Counted from the stretch's first letter, positions 10,341 to 20,166 are shown. The stretch: 37,031 nucleotides of DNA from Parasitella parasitica (GCA_025201805.1 MU619328.1:91653-128683), one strand, 5' to 3'. Notes: generated by a model from the letters alone, not told the origin. Made by a program: numbers and translations.

Positions 10341-11723
10341 ATGTCAACTACAACAACCACGATGCAAATGAGCTCTGGTGGAAAGTATCCTCCTTATGCT
10401 TACACACAGACTGAGGATCGCCAACTTCCACTGGCTAATCCCAAGATGCCCCCCTTGTTTGATGAACCTACCACACTTCAGAATTTTTCTAGTCATGTCA
10501 ACTGGTTCCAATCCATCCTCTTGATCTCTACTCCTCTCTTAGGCATCTACCTTGCTTCCAAAACTGAATTGCAGACAAAAACGCTGTACTGGGCTATTGC
10601 CTATTACTTGATTACCGGTTTAGGCATTACTGCTGGTTATCATCGCTACTGGTCTCACAGATCTTATGATTGCACAATGCCTACTCGGATTGCCCTTTGT
10701 TTAGCCGGCTCTGGCGCTTTCCAAGGTTCTATTCACTGGTGGTCCCGCGGTCATCGTGCTCATCACCGTTGGACAGATTCTGACAAAGATCCTTATGCTG
10801 CTCCTCGTGGGTTCTTCTTTTCTCATATTGGCTGGATGTTGATTAATAGACCCAAGAACAGAATTGGCTATGCTGACACTGCTGATCTTAAGGCTGATCC
10901 TCTTGTTCGTTTCCAACACAAGAATTACATCTATTTTGCCGTATTCATGGCTTTTGTATTTCCTACCTTGGTTGCTGGCCTCTTGTGGGGCGATTGGAAG
11001 GGTGGCTTTGTTTTTGCTGGTCTCTGTCGTCTTGTTGCCATTCATCATGCTACTTTCTGTGTCAACAGTCTTGCTCATTACATTGGTGAAACACCTTATG
11101 ATGACTATCACACTCCCAAAGATTCTTGGATTACTGCTATTGTTACATGCGGTGAAGGCTACCACAATTTCCACCACGAGTTTCCTCAGGATTACCGTAA
11201 TGCTATTCTCTGGCATCAATATGATCCTACAAAGTGGCTCATTAGAGGCTTAAGTTTTTTTGGGCAAACCTATAACTTGAAGACCTTTTCTGCAAACGAA
11301 ATCCAAAAGGGTAAGGTCCAAATGATGGAAAAGAAGACTGACGAGATCAAGCGAAACCTTAGCTTCGGCAAAGCTCTTTCTGAACTGCCACTCTACACCA
11401 TGGAAGAATATCAAGACAAGGTCAATAAAGAGGATAAAAAGTGGATGTTTTTGGACGGTATCATTTACGACGTTGAAAACTTTGATCATCCTGGCGGAGC
11501 CAAGTATCTTAACGCTGGTATTGGCAAGGATATGACTAAATCCTTCAATGGCGGTATCTATAATCATTCAAATGGTGCTCGTAACTTGCTTTCTAGCATG
11601 CGTGTTGGCGTTGTTAAAGGTGCTGTTGATGCAAATCGTAGCTTTAGCAAGACTGAAGCTGCTCAAGAAAAGTGTGCTGAATATGACGGTTCTCTCGAGC
11701 CTGAAAAGAGGAAGACCAAGTAG
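10341..11723 (+). CDS. OLE1: Delta-9 fatty acyl-CoA desaturase with cytochrome b5 domain
   Basis: An intronless 460-aa ER membrane enzyme that inserts the cis-9 double bond into palmitoyl- and stearoyl-CoA, using electrons delivered through its own cytochrome b5 domain. The three histidine boxes are HRYWSH (101-106), HRAHH (138-142) and HNFHH (275-279). Hydrophobic segments lie near 57-73, 83-100, 198-215 and 222-236. The C-terminal b5 domain carries the haem ligands in HPGG (His383) and NHSNGAR (His409). The start is the first ATG in frame, giving MSTTTTT; the frame is open upstream but has no ATG. The order desaturase then b5 is the fungal Ole1 arrangement. Mucorales often have several paralogues, so this may be one of a set. 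Assignment is secure. Confidence 0.96.
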   Translation: MSTTTTTMQMSSGGKYPPYAYTQTEDRQLPLANPKMPPLFDEPTTLQNFSSHVNWFQSILLISTPLLGIYLASKTELQTKTLYWAIAYYLITGLGITAGYHRYWSHRSYDCTMPTRIALCLAGSGAFQGSIHWWSRGHRAHHRWTDSDKDPYAAPRGFFFSHIGWMLINRPKNRIGYADTADLKADPLVRFQHKNYIYFAVFMAFVFPTLVAGLLWGDWKGGFVFAGLCRLVAIHHATFCVNSLAHYIGETPYDDYHTPKDSWITAIVTCGEGYHNFHHEFPQDYRNAILWHQYDPTKWLIRGLSFFGQTYNLKTFSANEIQKGKVQMMEKKTDEIKRNLSFGKALSELPLYTMEEYQDKVNKEDKKWMFLDGIIYDVENFDHPGGAKYLNAGIGKDMTKSFNGGIYNHSNGARNLLSSMRVGVVKGAVDANRSFSKTEAAQEKCAEYDGSLEPEKRKTK

Positions 11724-12257
11724 AATGTAGATGTCGTTTTTTTCTTTCTAGCGAGCTTAAATCTGCATACTTTCAAGCATCAACTTTTCTTTTTCTTTCA
11801 TACCCTTTATATTCAATTAAATATAATATTTATTTTGAAAACACTATTTCTCGAAACACTTGATTGTGAACCAAATGCACCTTTAAAGGCATCAGGCATC
11901 GACAATGAAGCTGTGCACATTTATGAAACAATGGAGTCTCATTCAGGTATCGTTTTCATTTTCATGAGATACATCTCAAGTGCAATTGTTGCGTTGATGT
12001 GTGCAATCCGCCCTGACAGTGGGAAAAACAATACCAATATATGCGATTTTTTATATTCACCGCATACAAGATTATATTAAACTGAAGCAGATAAATGACA
12101 AAAGACCAGTATATTATAGCATTATGAGCAGACGTTGCCATCGTGCCTCCGGTCTCCATCCATCATCAGGTCATGCGAGTAGGCCTATTTACGCTACAGA
12201 TAAAGTAAAAGAATGGTTTTTTTTTTAAAAAAAAAAAAAAAGTTGTACATGAATAGA
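11724..12257. other. Intergenic region between convergent genes
   Basis: About 530 bp between the ends of the desaturase gene and the minus-strand Gemin8-like gene. It contains AT-rich 3' UTR sequence (TTCAATTAAATATAATATT after the desaturase) and a run of about 10 T then 15 A at 12216-12241. The short frames at 11835-12080 and 12001-12228 look random. Confidence 0.5.
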
Positions 12258-12797
12258 CTACATTCTAAATGGAAGCACAGGCCACAGAGTAACAGGTTCT
12301 TGGCCATTGTTATTTCTGCAACTGTTCAAATAAGCTGAATTCAGCAAATCTTCTTGGATCCTAATTTTTTCATTCCTTGATTTTGGTTGCGTTAGAACTA
12401 GGCTTGTTGTAGGCGCCTCCATCCCACCACTACAAAGTACGGTAGATTCATCGTATAGCCAATCTTGCATGCCCTCTGTATCATTTTTTTCTCGATTGAT
12501 TCGCTCTGCCTCTTTTTCTTTGCGATATGCTTCTGAAAAGTCAAATATCTCTATAGCTTCTTTTGATAGCTGTTCTTTTTCAAAATAATATTCCTCCTCA
12601 TCTTGTTCTTGTTCTTCTTCTTGCTCTTGGCCTTGTAACTCTTGCGTCTCATATTGGTAATATTCATAGAACTCTTGCTGATATTGTGGCTGATATTGTT
12701 GCTGCTGCTGTTCATGTTGAAGTACTGATTGCCAGTACGCTTTTTGCTCAGGTCCAAAATGCTTCGAATGAAAGTCTCCAAAAGCCAGACGATTCAT
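12258..12797 (-). CDS. GEMIN8: Candidate Gemin8 homologue (SMN complex)
   Basis: A 179-aa hydrophilic protein. Its layout follows animal Gemin8, a small SMN-complex subunit that links Gemin6/7 to SMN during Sm-core assembly on snRNAs. An N-terminal aromatic block with AYWQSVLQH (20-28) parallels the YWQ-H block of Gemin8. A low-complexity acidic/Q-rich linker (29-75) follows, then a charged helix with FSEAYRKEKEAERINRE (87-103). Next come a helix KIRIQEDLLNSAYLNSC (144-160) and the ending LWPVLPFRM, which parallels the aromatic-WPV-(I/L)-P-(L/F)-(K/R)-hydrophobic end of Gemin8. The order and spacing of four blocks are shared; the middle is not conserved. The frame is open up to an ATG at 12929, but 12797 places the conserved block near the N-terminus. 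It is divergent from the WDR83 gene. Homology is inferred from remembered family features, not from a search. Confidence 0.62.
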   Translation of the reverse strand: MNRLAFGDFHSKHFGPEQKAYWQSVLQHEQQQQQYQPQYQQEFYEYYQYETQELQGQEQEEEQEQDEEEYYFEKEQLSKEAIEIFDFSEAYRKEKEAERINREKNDTEGMQDWLYDESTVLCSGGMEAPTTSLVLTQPKSRNEKIRIQEDLLNSAYLNSCRNNNGQEPVTLWPVLPFRM

Positions 12798-13151
12798 TTG
12801 TTTGTTGAAAAAACAAAAAAGGGTGTCTACCTTCATTTTTTTAAGGCCCAATGGCCAAGTCTCGGTTTCGGGAATCACCAGAAATTTCAAGACACTGATT
12901 ATCCTAAGCCTGGAAAATCTCAAGGCCATATGATCAGGCGGGTGTTCTCCCAGTAGCTAGCATTTTTCCATCAGCAATCTTGAAAAATAAAAAGTTTACA
13001 TATCCCAAACAGCTGATCGGCATATTCTGTTGGCATCAGTCGTTACAATGGTGGAATCGCAGTTATGCATTTACACCACACTCATACAGTTGCATTTTGT
13101 ATTTAACTCAGTTCTGAGCGAAAAAAATCTTTTCCTCCTCTCTCATCAGCA
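12798..13151. promoter_or_regulatory. Shared bidirectional promoter region
   Basis: About 350 bp separates the divergent start codons of the Gemin8-like gene and the WDR83 gene. No strong TATA box is visible on either side, as expected for housekeeping genes. If the Gemin8-like protein starts at 12929, the shared region shrinks to about 220 bp. Confidence 0.5.
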
Positions 13152-14265
13152 ATGCTGGCATATCCGACTCGTATAGAATCAACATTAAAAGGTCATAAAG
13201 GACCCATCAACGACGTATGCTACAATAAAACAGGGCAATATTGCTTATCTGGGGGAAGGGACCGGTCTATAAGACTGTGGAATCCATCGACAGGCATGCT
13301 ATTACATACATACAATGGACATGGACGCGACATTTTAAGCATATCAGTGTAGGCTCTTACACTTTATAAACAGCACACTATTAATATCTGCAAATGGTAG
13401 GTCCTCTGATAATGGAAAAATTGCAAGCGGTGGAGTCGATAGATCTGTGTTGTTGTGGGATGTGGGTTCGGGTGAAATTATGCGAAGATACACTGCTCAC
13501 TGGGAAGTATGTATGCAATAGTATAGACAACAGACACTTGCTTTTATTGATCTTTTTGTAGAGGGTAAACTCAGTAGCGTTCAATGACGAGTCGACAGTG
13601 TTGATCAGTGGGTCATTTGATGCGACAATTCGACTGTGGGATTTACGTTCGTCAAATTTTCAACCTATTCAAGTCATTGAGGATTGTAAGGATAGTGTCA
13701 TGTCGGTAGATGTTCAAGGAGTTGAAATAATAGCAGGGTAAGGTTGCTCGGGCACCGCTATAGTGTAATCTCAAACTTACTTTTTGAGAATAGCTGTGCT
13801 GATGGCAAATTAAGGACGTACGACTTGAGAATGGGAGATCTAAAAGAAGATTATATTGGGCCTGCTATCACATCAACAAGGCTATCAAAAGACAAGAATT
13901 GCATTCTAGTCAGTTCCCTGGATGATACAATGAGGCTTATGGATAAAAGCACTGGACGATTGCTAAACGAGTAAGACATACACGAATTGGCAATGCACAA
14001 TTACATGAGAATAATAACATCCGATGGTAGATTCAAAGGTCATAAGCATAAGGAATACAAAATCGACTCGATCCTGTCCAATACTGATGCCTTTGCTATT
14101 ACCGGATCAGAAGATGGAAAAATCTACATTTACGACGTTTTAGAAGGGAATATTGCGCATGTCCTTGATGGGCACAAAGGAGTAGCTACTACGTTAGATT
14201 ATCATCCAGAAAATACAAACATGTTATCAGCAGGATCTGATGGATTAATTCATATTTGGGGTTAA
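13152..14265 (+). CDS. WDR83: WDR83/MORG1-type WD40 repeat protein
   Basis: A 296-aa seven-bladed WD40 protein. Exons are 13152-13348, 13401-13506, 13562-13737, 13794-13970 and 14031-14265; the frame closes exactly. It follows WDR83 (MORG1) along its whole length, including YCLSGGRDRSIRLWNP, LLHTYNGHGRDILSIS, RRYTAHWERVNSVAFNDES, the WDR83-typical RTYDLRMGDLKEDYIGPAI, LVSSLDDTMRLMDKSTGRLL and FKGHKHKEYKID. WDR83 is a small WD40 scaffold found in spliceosomal C complexes and also described as a MAPK-module organiser. It is probably a nuclear and cytoplasmic adaptor. Introns are 52-60 nt. The partner binding in this organism is inferred. Confidence 0.92.
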
Positions 14266-14458
14266 ATTTGTTGTGCGGTGTCAATGTTGCAAGTATCATA
14301 TCAAACATGTGTAACTTTATGTTTACAACTTTAACGTTTTAAATTTATAAAGATACAATGCTTTTGGGCGTATAAATATTTTTGTTTTTGTTTTTTCCTT
14401 GGTTCGAGTGTTTCCTTCCCTCCTTCCTTCTCTTCAACACATACAATCGCACAAAAAA

Positions 14459-15058
14459 ATGTACTCTGCTCTTCAATACCATCATCCTAATGTTTGGTTG
14501 ATCCAACAGCAGCAATTCTATAATTTCCAGCACTGCAATCATCAGCATCAGCAGCCCTATCCACCTCTAGACAACCTGAATGTGAACCCTAAAGAAGTTA
14601 TATTATATAAAACTGAGTCATGCAGAAACTGGACAGAATTAGGCCATTGCCGGTAAGTGATGGCATTAGATTATAGACATACGACAACAATTTGCTAAAA
14701 AAACTTTAGTTACGGCAAAAAATGTCGCTATGCCCATGGCGATCTAGAGCTACGAACAGTTCCAAGACATACAAGATACAAGACGCAAATCTGCCGTGCC
14801 TATCATATAGATGGCTCATGTCCATATGGCATCCGATGCACGTTTGTTCATGACGCTACAGACAATGATATTGGTAGCATCAGTAGCAACAGCAGCAGTG
14901 GTAGCAGTGCCAATAATGATACGAACCCAATGCTTGACGCTCCTATTTCGCAAAGCTATAATTCACACAAACAGTATTTCATCATGAAACAACAACAACA
15001 ACAACCAAAACAATCTATTGAAACGATGCACTTTAACCATAGAGCCATGTGGATGTGA
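14459..15058 (+). CDS. Tandem CCCH zinc-finger mRNA-decay factor (tristetraprolin/Zfs1 type)
   Basis: A 180-aa protein from exons 14459-14652 and 14710-15058. It has two C-x8-C-x5-C-x3-H fingers 18 residues apart, each preceded by the lead-in YKT-x-x-C (YKTESCRNWTELGHC and YKTQICRAYHIDGSC). This is the hallmark of the tristetraprolin/ZFP36, Zfs1 and Cth1/Cth2 family. These proteins bind UAUUUA elements in mRNA 3' UTRs and recruit deadenylases. The intron interrupts the first finger just after its second Cys. The N-terminus is Q/H-rich and the C-terminal third is Ser/Asn- and Q-rich, without domains. A UUAUUUAUU nonamer about 95 nt past the stop suggests autoregulation. Which member of the fungal family it is cannot be settled here. 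Confidence 0.93.
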
Positions 15059-15154
15059 CCAAAATGTTGATTGTCGTTTTTGATTTCTACAAGTCATATA
15101 GTTTGCAATAACCTATATGTTGCTATTATTCTATTGCCACCTCATACACGCTTA

Positions 15155-15163
15155 TTATTTATT
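15155..15163 (+). promoter_or_regulatory. AU-rich nonamer UUAUUUAUU in probable 3' UTR
   Basis: TTATTTATT lies 97 nt downstream of the stop codon of the CCCH zinc-finger gene. This is the optimal binding site of tristetraprolin-family fingers, so the gene may control its own mRNA. It is followed by T-rich sequence. Confidence 0.5.
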
Positions 15164-15523
15164 TCCTTTCTGTCAAAGTGCTTTTCTTGTTATTATTATA
15201 ATAAAACTTTTCGTATCTGTTTGTCACACTATCTTTTTTCTTCGAAGTGTCTCATCTGTCATTTATCAAACAAAATGGCGGGGAAATCAAATAGGCTAGA
15301 TCCGGTTTATTTCAAAAGTATAATACACATGAACCCTGAATTCAAATGTATCAGAATCATGCCTTTAGCAGACAGCAGATGTTTCTGGAGTCTTTCTTAG
15401 AATTCAGTAGATGAAATATCAGATTTGATTTTACGAGAAATCACAAAAGTTTGCAATTTGTCCCACATAAATAGTAAAATTTATCATTCACGTTTCACAG
15501 CCAACACCTTAATAAAGTTCGCT

Positions 15524-15549
15524 TGGTTGGTTGGTTGGGGGGAGGGGGG
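15524..15549 (+). repeat. G-rich run, possible G-quadruplex
   Basis: Three or four GGTT units run into GGGGGGAGGGGGG. The run has enough G tracts to form an intramolecular quadruplex, and sits upstream of the deacetylase pseudogene. Confidence 0.55.
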
Positions 15550-15614
15550 CTGACGAAGGTGATGTGATATGACCCTTACCAGTACGACTGATTAATTTTG
15601 TCAGTTTAAAAAAA

Positions 15615-15682
15615 AATGTCGTTGGTAAAAAAATGAATGTCGTTTGGCAAAAAACAAATGTCACTAACCTAAAAAAAAAAAC
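15615..15682 (+). repeat. Degenerate 21-nt tandem repeat (A-run plus ATGTCRYT)
   Basis: Three units spaced 21 nt apart begin with ATGTCGTT (15616), ATGTCGTT (15637) and ATGTCACT (15658). Each is followed by a variable 3-5 nt and an A run. No function is known to me; it could be a minisatellite seed or the edge of a lost mobile element. Confidence 0.5.
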
Positions 15683-15942
15683 CATCAGCTAGCTCATCAA
15701 GTATTGTCAAAAGTACGTACCTGCATTAAATAACCAGGGCGTTAACCTTGGTGGAAAGTTTCTGTTTTTGTTGTATTGAGAAAATTGTCGGTCGTCTGCC
15801 TGTCTCCCTCAAGGAGATTAAAATCTTTCTAAAGTTTAATACAGCTACAAGCTCTCGATTCCATAGTCAGTTTTGATTGCTTGAACACATACTGCTTCGA
15901 CATCTTGAAAAAGGTTAGTCTTCAAATATCCGACATATACAA

Positions 15943-16759
15943 ACAACTGGAAAAATTACCAAAATCATAAATGGCCTTTTAACGCAAAATCACGAAATCA
16001 TGGAAAATTCGTATCTCTACATCCAAGACGGAAAGTCAATTGCTCATCGATGCAAAAGGAGCAATAGTCCCGCCGGGTTTTATCGATCTTCAAATCAATA
16101 GTGTTTTTGACATTGATTTCTCGATTACGAAGGCATCGAAGAGACAGTGGCCAACGATATTGCGATTGTTGCTAAAGGATTACTGCAAAATGGATGCACC
16201 ATATTCTGCCCTACTGTCGTTACCTCGGCCCCTGAGGTTTATTCAAGGTAAAAAGTAGTACGTATCATAGTTGCTAGATGTTATCCCTCAGTTGACTGAG
16301 CGTAATATCACTGTGTCTATCGGCTATTCCGCTGCCACTTTCATAACCCATTTATTCAATGCTATGCGACCCTTCTGCCAAAGAGACACAGGCATGTAGG
16401 TATCTTGGATGCAAGCGAATTGCCCGAACCCAAGCAACCCGAACGCCATCCTTTACTTTCCTCCACCTCACTCGATGGTAACAAATCAGATCCTCGATTT
16501 GTGATGTCGTCCATAGCCACCCCAATTCTGTGCGTATTGCCTACTACTCTCATCCCAGAGCCTGTGTTTTAGTCACGAACGCTCTGAGTCCTACCAGTTG
16601 GATGGTCGTGATATTAAAGTACATGGTGTCAGAGGAGGCCATGTTAAAGGGACAAACATTTTGGAAGGCAACACAGTTATGAATTGATCATTGCGTACGA
16701 AATTTCAAAAAGTGTTTGTTCGTGGTGAGCAAGTTGAACTAGAAGAAAGAGAAATTTAA
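15943..16759 (+). pseudogene. Decayed N-acetylglucosamine-6-phosphate deacetylase
   Basis: Pieces of a GlcNAc-6-phosphate deacetylase (NagA/AMDHD2 family) appear in the right order but in shifting frames. They are ITKIINGLLTQNHEI and SYLYIQDGK (about 15957-16035), LIDAKGAIVPPGFIDLQIN (16042-16098), then after a frameshift NGCTIFCPTVVTSAPEVYS (near 16190-16250). Next come [16 protein letters not shown] and [18 protein letters not shown] with a stop (16290-16398), then VHSHPNSVRIAYYSHPRACV (near 16510-16570) and a C-terminal KVFVRGEQVELEEREI. The segment with the metal-binding HxEGPF motif is missing, as is the stretch between SAAT and THLFNAM. The enzyme normally turns GlcNAc-6-P into GlcN-6-P for chitin or amino-sugar use. 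It cannot be functional; a working copy probably exists elsewhere. Confidence 0.82.
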
Positions 16760-16969
16760 TGGTAATAATAATTATATATTTTATATAAATATGAATGATT
16801 GAAGAATGCAGTTTATAGTAGTGTCTGTGTGCCTGTGTGGTTGATCACATACACTCAGTTTTAGTTAAAGCTAAAAGGCGACGATCCGTATAACCCGACT
16901 ATGTGGATTCCATGTTAGCACTTTAGTGTAATGCTATAATTTAATGTCCTTACACTTAAAAGATCTTGT

Positions 16970-17883
16970 TCACGAGGCACCCTCATCTGAAGCATCGTAT
17001 TTCCCTTCATACTTTGTTTCAAGATACGTCTTAGTGAATCGTCTCCTAATCCTCTGTTTCAGTAACCTCGCACAACACAATATATGTAACTTACGGTTCA
17101 ATAAGCATTTCCATAGACCATCAAATCCTTTATACTGAAGAACCATACCAGAAATAGCTGCATCTTGGTAAGATAGACGCAACCACGCTATCATAGGCTC
17201 TATAGTAGCATCCTCTATCATGTAAACCTTTGTAAATAACTGATTGCAACCTCAACTGTTGTAGTTGCCACTTACGTGCCAAATGGAAAAACAAAACACG
17301 GTTAAAAGTGAGATGAGTAACTTCAACGATAACACCAGCTTGCGGTATAGGCTCACTGTTCAAAAAATTTAGCAATCAATCGCTAGAAGGATTATCTACG
17401 CTTGATTTACCTGTAAACAGGAACAACAGGAGCAGCCTCAGCTTTTTGCTGCTGCGATGTGGTATTCGTGCTGGCCTTGTTGACCTTATCTGTAGTAGAA
17501 GAGGATACATCTTTTTGTGGCACTGTAACTATAATTGGTTTGGCTGATGCTTCTTGCTGATTATTGATGTCGACATTAGTATTAGATAGATCGGTTGAGG
17601 TGGAAGGAGAGGTAGACGAAGCGCTCAGGTAGTGCTGCTGCTGTTGACTGACAGCAGCCAATGTAGCGGCCATAAGCGCAGCCTCTTGCTGCTGTTGCTG
17701 TTCATTATGAGAAGGGTATTCAGGAAAATGGACCTGCAGCTGATGTTGTTGAGCTTGCTGTTGGGCTTGCTGCTGCTGTATTTGGCTATTTACAAGTGCA
17801 TTCATACCCTCAATAAGCTTCCGAACTTCTGCCAAGTCATTTGCTGCCGCTTCTGACGCTCTGTCCAGCACTAGGTAGTTCAT
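16970..17883 (-). CDS. Q-rich protein of unknown function, three exons
   Basis: Joining 17883-17411, 17355-17276 and 17214-16970 (introns of 55 and 61 nt with GTAAAT and GTAAGT donors) gives a closed 265-aa frame. The start MNYLVLDRASEAAANDLAEV lies 12 nt after a T-rich tract plus CAG, so a 5' UTR intron or an upstream exon is possible. Residues 1-35 look like a helix or coiled coil. Residues 36-150 are Q-rich then Ser/Thr-rich. The C-terminal part (SEPIPQAGVIVEVTHLTFNR, DATIEPMIAWLRLSYQDAAI) appears folded and ends in a basic segment (RRRFTKTYLETKYEG). A second GTAAGT within the last exon would give a different C-terminus. I do not recognise the family. Confidence 0.55.
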
Positions 17884-20166
17884 ATCTTTTGGATTGGAAA
17901 TCTGTAAAAACGGCTTGAGAAAGAAAAAGAAAAAAAAAAAGGCTGTAGTGGTTTCCCGCGTCCTCGTTTTATATTTATACAAAAGTTTTGTATTACAAAT
18001 ACCTACTCTTCATTTCAACATGATGGATGTAATGAACATTTATTAGCAAAATTTACCGCTCAATTCCAATGTACTATTTTGTCGAATTAGTGCAATTACT
18101 TCATTTGTTTAAACAGATCAAATGGGTGCTTTTTTGTGTGCGTTGGAGCGACAAATAAGGTTTTCTGGTGGCTGCAGACGCCAATAAGAACGACAATGTT
18201 GTTCGAAAAAGTAGAACCTCGGAAATTGGATAATTGCAGCTTGGTTACGCGTTAACAAGCGAAATGGTGTCTGTCACTTTTTTTAACGCTTAGGCCTCAA
18301 TGCCAATGCCAATAAAAATCATTGCATCTAGACGTTGTTTGCTCTTAACAATAACTGTTTCAATTTTTTACCAACATTTAAAAGGGTGTTACACTTTTCA
18401 TTAAGAAAGCATCCATCAGAGAATTTTCAAACTGTTAGCCTTTTGCGAACAAGCGAGGGAATATGCTGCCTGTCTTCTCTTTCATACGTATAATATTATA
18501 CCAGCAGGCAAATCATATATATATATTTATATATATATCGTTCTGCCTTCAATTTGGAATTGAGCATTGTAAACAGATTTCTAATTGATTTGGCTTATTT
18601 TACTTTTTATTTGTGAATTGCAAGAGATATGAAGTGTCCAGCTAATAATCCTGCTTACGAAATAAAGCTGCATCCAGATTCATGAAGCTTATAAAAAGAT
18701 GCGCTTTTCACAATCGCTCAAATTAGGTGCCTGTAAAATGTTGTTTTTCGAAGTTACCAATAAATTGAGATAGGCTACATAAAAACGCTTGCAATGAAAG
18801 GTGTATAAATTTGATATAAGATCAAATATGCTTTGGGCCTTTTACTTATTAAATATTTATACGGCTTCTCATTTAAATCATAGTTTGTGTCCTCAAAGCA
18901 GCTCATAAAGAGCTTTATGTCATTTTATCAGGGTTATGCTTAGTCAAATAGCATATCAAATATACCGAGCTTGCTTGTATATTTTTTTGCATTTATAATG
19001 ATTCTTGTAATAAATGACCAGCTTCATTAATTAAATTTATGTCACCTGCACTTCTCTGCTGTACTCGCCTATATTACCTCTATTTCTCCATATAATTTCG
19101 TGTACAAGCGATGATATCCTTATCCAGAGTAATCAGCAAGAAGAAATGCCAGTATTTTTTTTAAAAAAATTGTTTAATAAAAGCGTGTTACAGTACTCTT
19201 TGATTGTGGGAGGAAGTATGCTCACCTTCTTCTGGAGACCCTATTGTCTTGTGTTTTTCGAATTCTATCTATTATTATTGGCTTATACATGTTGTTTCTT
19301 GTAAATTAGGCTTTATGCGTTTTCAATGCTTGATATATAATAAACATTCTCAAGCAACACACCGGCTTTCTAGATAAATTTTGATGCAAAACTCAATGGT
19401 TTATACGAGATAAAGCAAAGCTATCCTCCCATGAAGGAGCAAGAGCTGTCGGATACTATAGCTCACTGAATTCATTATGGGTGAGTTACTTTATATAACA
19501 TTAGAATTTTGTCTCACTAATTATTTTGTATATTTACGTAAATATACCTCAGAGTCAATAACTCCTGTGTATAAAGGTCTTGTATAAAACGGAGCGCCCC
19601 GAGGGGTCCCCAAGTCTTTGAGAAGAAGAAGCGACATGTACAGTACTGTATAGGCTCGAGGTTCAAATGGAGTTACAAGTTTGCAGCTCAACTAAGCAAA
19701 TTTATTCATTTTAAGATACTACCCTGAATTCTCACGTTTTAATAAGTTAAAAATACTAGAACCCTGAACAAAACGAAAGCAGGATATATGACATAAGGTT
19801 ACAGGACCCTTTTTTTAAGGGTTCATTTTCTTTGTATTTTTGCAATCTTTGCTCTTCTCTTTTGTTGCTTGATACAAACATATTATACAAATTCTGTATA
19901 CAGTAATCGCTTTCATAATATAAATGCACATATTACTAGTACAGTTACGATTTAAATCTGGGGAAACGATACCCGGTTGGCTATCTGCTCGTTCAAATCA
20001 GAGAGAGGAGATTGCGGGGAAATGATGGATATTTTAGATCCAAATGGAACAGGTTATTCTTTTGACCGCGAACCTAGCTTGCCTCTTCCCTTTTCTACAA
20101 TCATCAAAAGGGCCGAATGAGCTAATAATAATAGACTAGTAGTGTTTTACAAGAAAAAAATTTTTG
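17884..20166. other. Long intergenic region, no gene seen
   Basis: About 2.3 kb, very AT-rich, with an AT dinucleotide stretch at 18515-18538. No exon chain or RNA gene was recognised. A GC-rich spot at 19591-19613 contains the near-palindrome GGGGTCCCC and an AGGGG. A 32-codon frame at 20022-20120 lies upstream of the transporter TATA box and is probably chance. Confidence 0.5.

Larger units (their letters stand above)
15059..15942. other. Intergenic region with AU-rich element and short repeats
   Basis: No coding signal. It includes the 3' UTR of the CCCH gene, a G-rich run (15524-15549) and a degenerate 21-nt repeat (15615-15682), listed separately. The frames at 15071-15400 and 15117-15299 are T-rich 3' UTR sequence read as protein and are not genes. 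Confidence 0.5.

Noticed and set aside
10701-11219. 172-codon minus-strand frame inside the desaturase gene
   Set aside because: It is the antisense shadow of a strongly conserved coding region.
12798-12929. Longer N-terminus for the Gemin8-like protein
   Set aside because: An ATG at 12929 is in frame, but the added residues do not resemble the family and would push the conserved block far from the N-terminus. It is kept as an alternative only.
15071-15400. 109-codon frame after the CCCH gene
   Set aside because: T-rich 3' UTR sequence read as a hydrophobic protein; no known domain.
18515-18538. AT dinucleotide stretch as a possible replication or attachment site
   Set aside because: Simple AT repeats are common in this genome and no further element supports a function.
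19591-19613. GC-rich GGGGTCCCC palindrome as a terminator or binding site
   Set aside because: It is too short and isolated, and no nearby transcript end or start can be tied to it.
20022-20120. 32-codon frame (start MMDILDPNGTGYSFDREPSL) before the transporter gene
   Set aside because: It lies upstream of the TATA box, so it is unlikely to be an upstream ORF of the transporter mRNA, and there is no other support.
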